Shown piece after piece: positions 6,079-9,558 of a stretch of 9,558 bases of DNA; the first letter of the stretch is position 1; every line of letters starts with the position of its first letter. The notes below the pieces were generated by a model. It saw only the letters and a program-made list of their open reading frames with translations. It did not search any database and was not told the origin of the DNA. The translations under genes and the position numbers were made by a program. Source of the stretch: Gammaproteobacteria bacterium (GTDB lineage: Bacteria > Pseudomonadota > Gammaproteobacteria > Enterobacterales > Alteromonadaceae); contig JAMCRH010000117.1 in NCBI GenBank assembly GCA_023380515.1, positions 1 through 9,558 of the forward strand, given 5' to 3'.

Positions 6079-6834
6079 ATGCGCGATATAGCAGAGCTCA
6101 CTCATTCCCAATCCATGCGCTACAGCCGCCATGTGATGCTACCGCAACTCAGTTTTGAGGGACAGGAGCGTATTCTAGCTAGCAAAGTCGTGGTGATCGG
6201 TGCTGGGGGCTTAGGCTGTGCAGCCCTGCCGTATTTGGCGAGTAGCGGAGTTGGGCATCTTGTCATTGCCGATCACGATCACATTGAAATCCATAACTTA
6301 CAACGTCAAACCCTGTTTACCGAAGCCGATGTGGGTCGCTCAAAAGCGGAAGCCGCACAAGCACGATTACAAGCACTAAACCCTGAACCCCATGTTGACG
6401 CCTTTACTTGCAAGGTCGACCCGATATGGCTTGAGCAGCATTTACAAAACGCCGATGTGGTGCTCGATTGCACCGATAATTTGGCAACACGAATGTTGGT
6501 CAATGCCGCTTGTGTGCAGCACCGCGTGCCACTGGTTTCGGGTGCCGCCATTCGCTTTGAAGGACAAGTGGTAAGCTTCTTGAATTATGAAGAAAGCCCA
6601 TGTTATGGCTGCATGAGTCGATATTTTGGAGAACAGCAGCTGAGCTGTATGGAAGCCGGAATATTTGCACCATTGGTTGCTATCATTGGTAATTTACAAG
6701 CACTCGACGCCCTGAAGATCATTGCGGGATTACCCGTAGCATCAGGGCAACTCACTCTTTTTGATGGTTTGAGTTCAGAGTGGCGACAGTTAAAGGTTCC
6801 TAAGCACCCTACCTGTGACGTTTGCCGCGCCTGA
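6079..6834 (+). CDS. moeB: Molybdopterin-synthase adenylyltransferase MoeB
   Basis: MoeB adenylates the C-terminal glycine of MoaD so that sulfur can be loaded for molybdopterin synthesis. The 251-residue E1-like protein has the nucleotide motif GAGGLG (41-46), the arginines R14 and R76 (NLQRQ), K89 and catalytic D130 in LDCTDN. A structural zinc site is formed by C175/C178 (CYGC) and C246/C249 (CDVC). A ThiF role is possible for this fold, but the length, zinc cysteines and a molybdenum-cofactor gene (mog) nearby favour MoeB. The AGGA ribosome site overlaps the norR stop, and the gap to norR is 10 bp, so the two are probably co-transcribed. The stop lies one base from the stop of the converging DGC gene. 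Confidence 0.88.
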   Translation: MRDIAELTHSQSMRYSRHVMLPQLSFEGQERILASKVVVIGAGGLGCAALPYLASSGVGHLVIADHDHIEIHNLQRQTLFTEADVGRSKAEAAQARLQALNPEPHVDAFTCKVDPIWLEQHLQNADVVLDCTDNLATRMLVNAACVQHRVPLVSGAAIRFEGQVVSFLNYEESPCYGCMSRYFGEQQLSCMEAGIFAPLVAIIGNLQALDALKIIAGLPVASGQLTLFDGLSSEWRQLKVPKHPTCDVCRA

Positions 6835-6835
6835 A

Positions 6836-7238
6836 TTACCCCGAAACTCGGAGCATAGGGGAGAAATCGATCTCCGCTCCGACAATACCCTGTATATGCT
6901 TAATAGCTTGATAGCTGTCGGCTAAGGTACAGGCTTCTTCATCACGTTTTTTCAAGCCACAATCCGTCAACTGAATATGCCAAGTCGGCTCCACATTATG
7001 TTGAGCAAGGGTTTGCCGCACGCAGTTCAGTGGACACCCGTCAATGGCAATGATTTTACGACCAGAGGTCGCGACTTTGACAAGCTGCTTTACCTGCCCC
7101 CCCCACTCCAGCGATGCAGGACATTTCAGCTTTATTTTCATTACGCATCCACACGGCTAAGTCGTTTGCCAATTGCGCAACGTTTGAGCACCCTGAGCAG
7201 GAATATACAAGTGGCTTTTCCGTTACTTGATGAGTCAT
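6836..7238 (-). pseudogene. DGC-domain putative zinc-binding protein, frameshifted in a G8 tract
   Basis: The first frame from ATG 7238 reads EKPLVYSCSGCSN (C14, C17) to EMSCIAGVGG. The second frame carries KQLVKVATSGRKIIAIDGCPLNC to the stop at 6836-6838. These are consecutive halves of the DGC family (named for the IDGC motif), small cysteine-rich proteins thought to bind zinc. The frames part exactly at eight G on the minus strand (7097-7104). Removing one G gives one continuous frame of 133 residues with VGGQVKQLV, as expected for the family. It is thus a sequencing error, a real mutation or a switchable tract. GGAGGTGAG precedes the ATG, and a strong FNR/DNR-type promoter lies upstream, so expression is expected. 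Relatives often lie near NO- and nitrate-respiration genes; the function is unknown. Confidence 0.82.
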
Positions 7239-7272
7239 TTCTCACCTCCATTGCATTGATGGTTGTGAGCTT

Positions 7273-7278
7273 ATATTA
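7273..7278 (-). promoter_or_regulatory. -10 element of the DGC-gene promoter
   Basis: The minus strand reads TAATAT. It predicts a start near 7266, which puts the FNR/DNR box centre (7307.5) at -41.5, the exact class II distance. Confidence 0.6.
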
Positions 7279-7300
7279 CCGAACCTCTCAGGGTACCACC

Positions 7301-7314
7301 TTGATTTGTATCAA
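7301..7314. promoter_or_regulatory. FNR/ANR/DNR-type box, perfect palindrome
   Basis: TTGATTTGTATCAA matches TTGAT-N4-ATCAA at all ten fixed positions. It lies in the 95-bp gap between nnrS and the DGC gene and, with the -10 element at 7273-7278, forms a class II activator arrangement for the DGC gene. Whether an oxygen sensor (FNR/ANR) or an NO sensor (DNR/NnrR) binds cannot be told from the site. Confidence 0.8.
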
Positions 7315-7333
7315 TGTATGATATAAATAGTTT

Positions 7334-8512
7334 TCATCCTGGTCGTCCATCTACCCGTGGGGTCGTTAACACCCGCCAATACAATACGACAAAGCATAGA
7401 AACCCAATAAGCCAAGCAATAACGCTAATATTGAGCCACACCAGCGCACCTGTTGGTAACAACCACCCCGTGGTAAGCCGAACGGCGCCAGCAATCCAAA
7501 CCAGCGTGAAACTCAAGCTCATGAGTCGGTGAGGAACCAAAGGTCGACCACTGTGACCTAGAGCGACGCGCGCCATCATTGCAATAATCATCATTCCCAT
7601 AGCGCCTGCTGTTAGTGCGTGAATAGCCGCCGTTTGGGGAATGTCAGCCCCTCCAATGGTGACGCCAGCATAGCGCAACGCGAAGAGCAAAAATCCGATC
7701 GGAATGAAAAGTGCCGCCAAATGTAATGACCAAAGTAAGGGGGTTTTATACGTTATCCATATCTTTAGCCGCAGTATGCGCCAGCCATTGCTCAGTGCCG
7801 CCAACGTGAATAAGAGAGTAAGTAATCCATGAGCAACGGCGACGTTGAAAACGGTCACGAGGGCAATCACCCATACACTGCCCATGGCGACCCAATCCAA
7901 GCCAATGATTGGAGTTACTCGCGGTGTTTGAGTGCCGTTCGCAGTAAACATGGGAAGAACTCGACCGGAAATCACGGTCATGATCAAGGTGATGACGAAT
8001 ACAGCCGCGATTGCCCCTTGTTGTTGCCAGTAAAATTTTTGCCACAACACGCCGAGGTGCATGATCAAATTACATACCCAGAGCAGCAGCAATACTACAA
8101 TTAAGAACAGGTTCCGTTTGTTGCCAGCGCGAATAACCAACTGTGCAAAGAAAAGAGTCGCAAGAGGAATAAAGGCGAGGTCAATAACGGCAATGCTCCA
8201 CAGTGGCAATACCTGCGGCAGCAGCATAGCCGCTCGCCCCAATAGCCATACTAAGGTCAGTAAGAACAGCGCTGGTCCATGGGTTGCCCTTAAACCCGTC
8301 CAGTTTTGCACCGCCGTAAGCAAAAAACCGATAATAATTGCGACCACAAAACCAAACAGCATTTCATGTTGGTGCCAAAATAATGCATGCCCATAAAATG
8401 AGAGGCTGAATTGGCCATTCAATACCAATCCCCACAAACCGATGGCGAGTGCAGCAAATAATGCTCCGAACAAGAAAAAGGGTCGAAATGCTTGTCCCCA
8501 AATAGCTTTCAT
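7334..8512 (-). CDS. nnrS: NnrS family haem/copper membrane protein
   Basis: NnrS is a polytopic inner-membrane protein with haem and copper that protects cells from nitrosative stress and is usually controlled by NO-responsive regulators. This 392-residue copy is almost wholly hydrophobic, with about twelve membrane segments. It keeps family marks: FRPFF near the N-terminus (9-13), GHALFWHQHEMLFGF (41-55, several possible metal-binding His), SGRVLPMFT (182-190), H264, AIHALTAGAMG (297-306) and RVALGHSGRPL (315-325). The ATG is at 8512. The ribosome site TAGGAG overlaps the mog stop codon, with a 9-bp gap, so translation is probably coupled to mog. It is probably part of a ubiV-mog-nnrS transcript, and its own promoter is not seen. 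Confidence 0.93.
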   Translation of the reverse strand: MKAIWGQAFRPFFLFGALFAALAIGLWGLVLNGQFSLSFYGHALFWHQHEMLFGFVVAIIIGFLLTAVQNWTGLRATHGPALFLLTLVWLLGRAAMLLPQVLPLWSIAVIDLAFIPLATLFFAQLVIRAGNKRNLFLIVVLLLLWVCNLIMHLGVLWQKFYWQQQGAIAAVFVITLIMTVISGRVLPMFTANGTQTPRVTPIIGLDWVAMGSVWVIALVTVFNVAVAHGLLTLLFTLAALSNGWRILRLKIWITYKTPLLWSLHLAALFIPIGFLLFALRYAGVTIGGADIPQTAAIHALTAGAMGMMIIAMMARVALGHSGRPLVPHRLMSLSFTLVWIAGAVRLTTGWLLPTGALVWLNISVIAWLIGFLCFVVLYWRVLTTPRVDGRPG

Positions 8513-8521
8513 GGCTGGCTC

Positions 8522-9052
8522 CTACTTTGCCTTCGGTCGAAAGGCGTTTATGACCTCTGCATTACACTCGAGGTACGGACCATCCATTAAATCTAAACAA
8601 TAAGGAATCGCAGGAAATACCGCGTCTAAGCATTGCCGAATGGCCTTAGGCTTACCTGGTAAGTTCACAATTAATGCACTGCCTCTCAGCCCCGCTGTTT
8701 GCCTCGATAAAATGGCTGTTGGAACATACTTTAGCGATTCCATGCGCATCAGCTCGCCAAAGCCGGGCATCATGCGATCACACACAGCTTCCGTTGCTTC
8801 CGGTGTGACATCGCGCTTTGCAGGCCCAGTTCCTCCTGTCGTCACCACAAGCTGGCAACCCGCGTCATCAACGAGCGTAATCAATGCTTGTTCAATGAGT
8901 GCTTGCTCGTCTTCTACAAGCCGATAAACAGGCTCCCACGGAGAGGTTAAGTAGTCATTCAGGGTGCTTTCGATCGCGGGACCAGAAAGATCGTCATATT
9001 GACCGCGACTAGCGCGATCACTCACCGTCAGTATTCCAATGCGTGCTGTCAT
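8522..9052 (-). CDS. mog: Molybdopterin adenylyltransferase Mog (MogA)
   Basis: Mog adenylates molybdopterin before molybdenum insertion by MoeA. The 176-residue protein is near the usual length (E. coli 195). It shows the MPT-binding and active-site motifs: ILTVSDRAS (7-15), D48 in VEDEQ, TTGGTGPAKRDVTPEA (71-86, with D81), PTAILSRQTAGLRG (111-124) and LPGKPK (131-136). The C-terminal GPYLEC and FRPK also match Mog rather than MoaB. It lies 45 bp after ubiV and 9 bp before nnrS on the same strand. With moeB in the facing operon, it points to molybdoenzyme demand, for example a nitrate reductase outside the window. Confidence 0.94.
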   Translation of the reverse strand: MTARIGILTVSDRASRGQYDDLSGPAIESTLNDYLTSPWEPVYRLVEDEQALIEQALITLVDDAGCQLVVTTGGTGPAKRDVTPEATEAVCDRMMPGFGELMRMESLKYVPTAILSRQTAGLRGSALIVNLPGKPKAIRQCLDAVFPAIPYCLDLMDGPYLECNAEVINAFRPKAK

Positions 9053-9097
9053 GATTTCTCTCTATTTTGATCTTGATTTAGGGCAGATTCACTCCGA

Positions 9098-9558
9098 TTA
9101 GGCACTACGCACCATGCCGGCTAAATTCAGCCAGTACCCGTTGCAATCGCCTTGCTCCAACTTAATCGGTGCTGCGCCCGCTTGGTTGGATATAAATCTA
9201 TTTAGCCACTCCACGCTGCCCTCAGCTTGCGGGCTTAACCTTACGATATCAACCAGCTTACTAACTTGCGGCAGTTGATTAATCAGGTTGTATCGCTCAC
9301 CGGACTGGGTTTGAATGCCGTTCAGTACGAACACTTCCTTTTGATCCTGGCTACGCACGACGCGCCCGCTCGGGTACTTAATGCAGCATAGTTCACATTG
9401 ATCCTTAGAGCGGTTTTCTGAACGCGCAGTGAAGCAACGGGCCGACCACGCCAGAGGCATATGACCAAAAGCAAACAGCTCTACTTCAAAGCTGTCGCGA
9501 ATATCTTCCACTACAGGCTGACTTAACAGCTCTCTTAGCCATTGTTCAGAAAGCTCTA
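9098..9558 (-). CDS. ubiV: UbiV, oxygen-independent ubiquinone biosynthesis protein (C-terminal part)
   Basis: UbiV is a U32-family Fe-S protein that works with UbiU (and UbiT) in the anaerobic hydroxylation steps of ubiquinone synthesis. The frame is open to the right edge: codons beyond 9511 continue as SQPVVEDIRDSF, so GTG 9511 is not a real start. About 153 residues are visible. Three of the four expected cluster cysteines are present in SARCFTAR and DQCELCC, spaced 13 and 4 residues apart as in E. coli UbiV (C180, C193, C197); the first would be outside the window. KLEQGDCNGYW near the end is also family-like. It is upstream of mog on the same strand and fits a nitrate-respiring or denitrifying setting. 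Confidence 0.92.
   Translation of the reverse strand, partial: ELSEQWLRELLSQPVVEDIRDSFEVELFAFGHMPLAWSARCFTARSENRSKDQCELCCIKYPSGRVVRSQDQKEVFVLNGIQTQSGERYNLINQLPQVSKLVDIVRLSPQAEGSVEWLNRFISNQAGAAPIKLEQGDCNGYWLNLAGMVRSA

Noticed and set aside
6977..7321. 114-residue plus-strand open frame over the DGC gene
   Set aside because: Opposite-strand shadow; no family resemblance, and it crosses the promoter of the DGC gene.
7746..8396. Several open frames on both strands inside nnrS
   Set aside because: Low-complexity or unrecognisable translations in alternate frames of a clearly conserved membrane protein gene.
9067..9080. FNR-like box TTGATCTTGATTTA before mog
   Set aside because: One half is degenerate, and its centre is only about 21 bases from the mog ATG, too close for normal activation; probably chance in A/T-rich sequence.
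1..9558. CRISPR arrays, tRNA or rRNA genes
   Set aside because: No regularly spaced direct repeats and no recognisable tRNA or rRNA sequence seen on either strand.

Overview
The window looks like a gammaproteobacterial chromosome, probably a marine, facultatively anaerobic denitrifier or nitrate respirer. The best evidence is family content: MogA, MoeB, NorR, YtfE, NnrS and a UbiV that reads like gammaproteobacterial UbiV. I cannot name the genus; an Alteromonadales-like or similar marine lineage is a guess.

Left part (1-1811): the end of an integron gene cassette (CDS tail to 131) is followed by a long, VCR-like attC site. An IS110-family element of the IS1111 type, about 1.57 kb, is inserted exactly at the GTT of the attC R' box. 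Its DEDD transposase is on the minus strand. The roughly 300 bp between the transposase stop and the attC-side end are non-coding and structured, and are the expected place for a bridge/seek RNA. The transposase leader carries a 10-bp sequence perfectly complementary to the Shine-Dalgarno region.

Middle-left (1804-3700): a ThDP-dependent 2-keto-acid decarboxylase (phenylpyruvate/indolepyruvate decarboxylase type) has lost its N-terminus at the IS end. Its natural C-terminus is also missing, because the reading frame runs into an N-terminally shortened Yip1-like membrane protein. This stretch looks like a scar of rearrangement.

Right part (3701-9558): a compact nitrosative-stress and anaerobic-respiration locus. 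ytfE (di-iron, Fe-S cluster repair) and norR (NO-sensing sigma54 activator) are divergent. Between them are two GT-N7-AC NorR-type boxes and a sigma54-type promoter facing ytfE. norR is followed by moeB (molybdenum cofactor sulfur transfer). Convergent to this, on the minus strand, run ubiV (partial; oxygen-independent ubiquinone synthesis), mog (molybdopterin adenylyltransferase), nnrS (NO-linked membrane protein) and a DGC-domain zinc-binding protein gene. The last has its own textbook FNR/DNR class II promoter but is frameshifted in a G8 run.

Together the right part combines NO sensing and repair, cofactor supply for molybdoenzymes such as nitrate reductase, and quinone synthesis without oxygen. 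The left part shows how an attC-seeking IS at an integron edge abuts, and may have eroded, neighbouring chromosomal genes.
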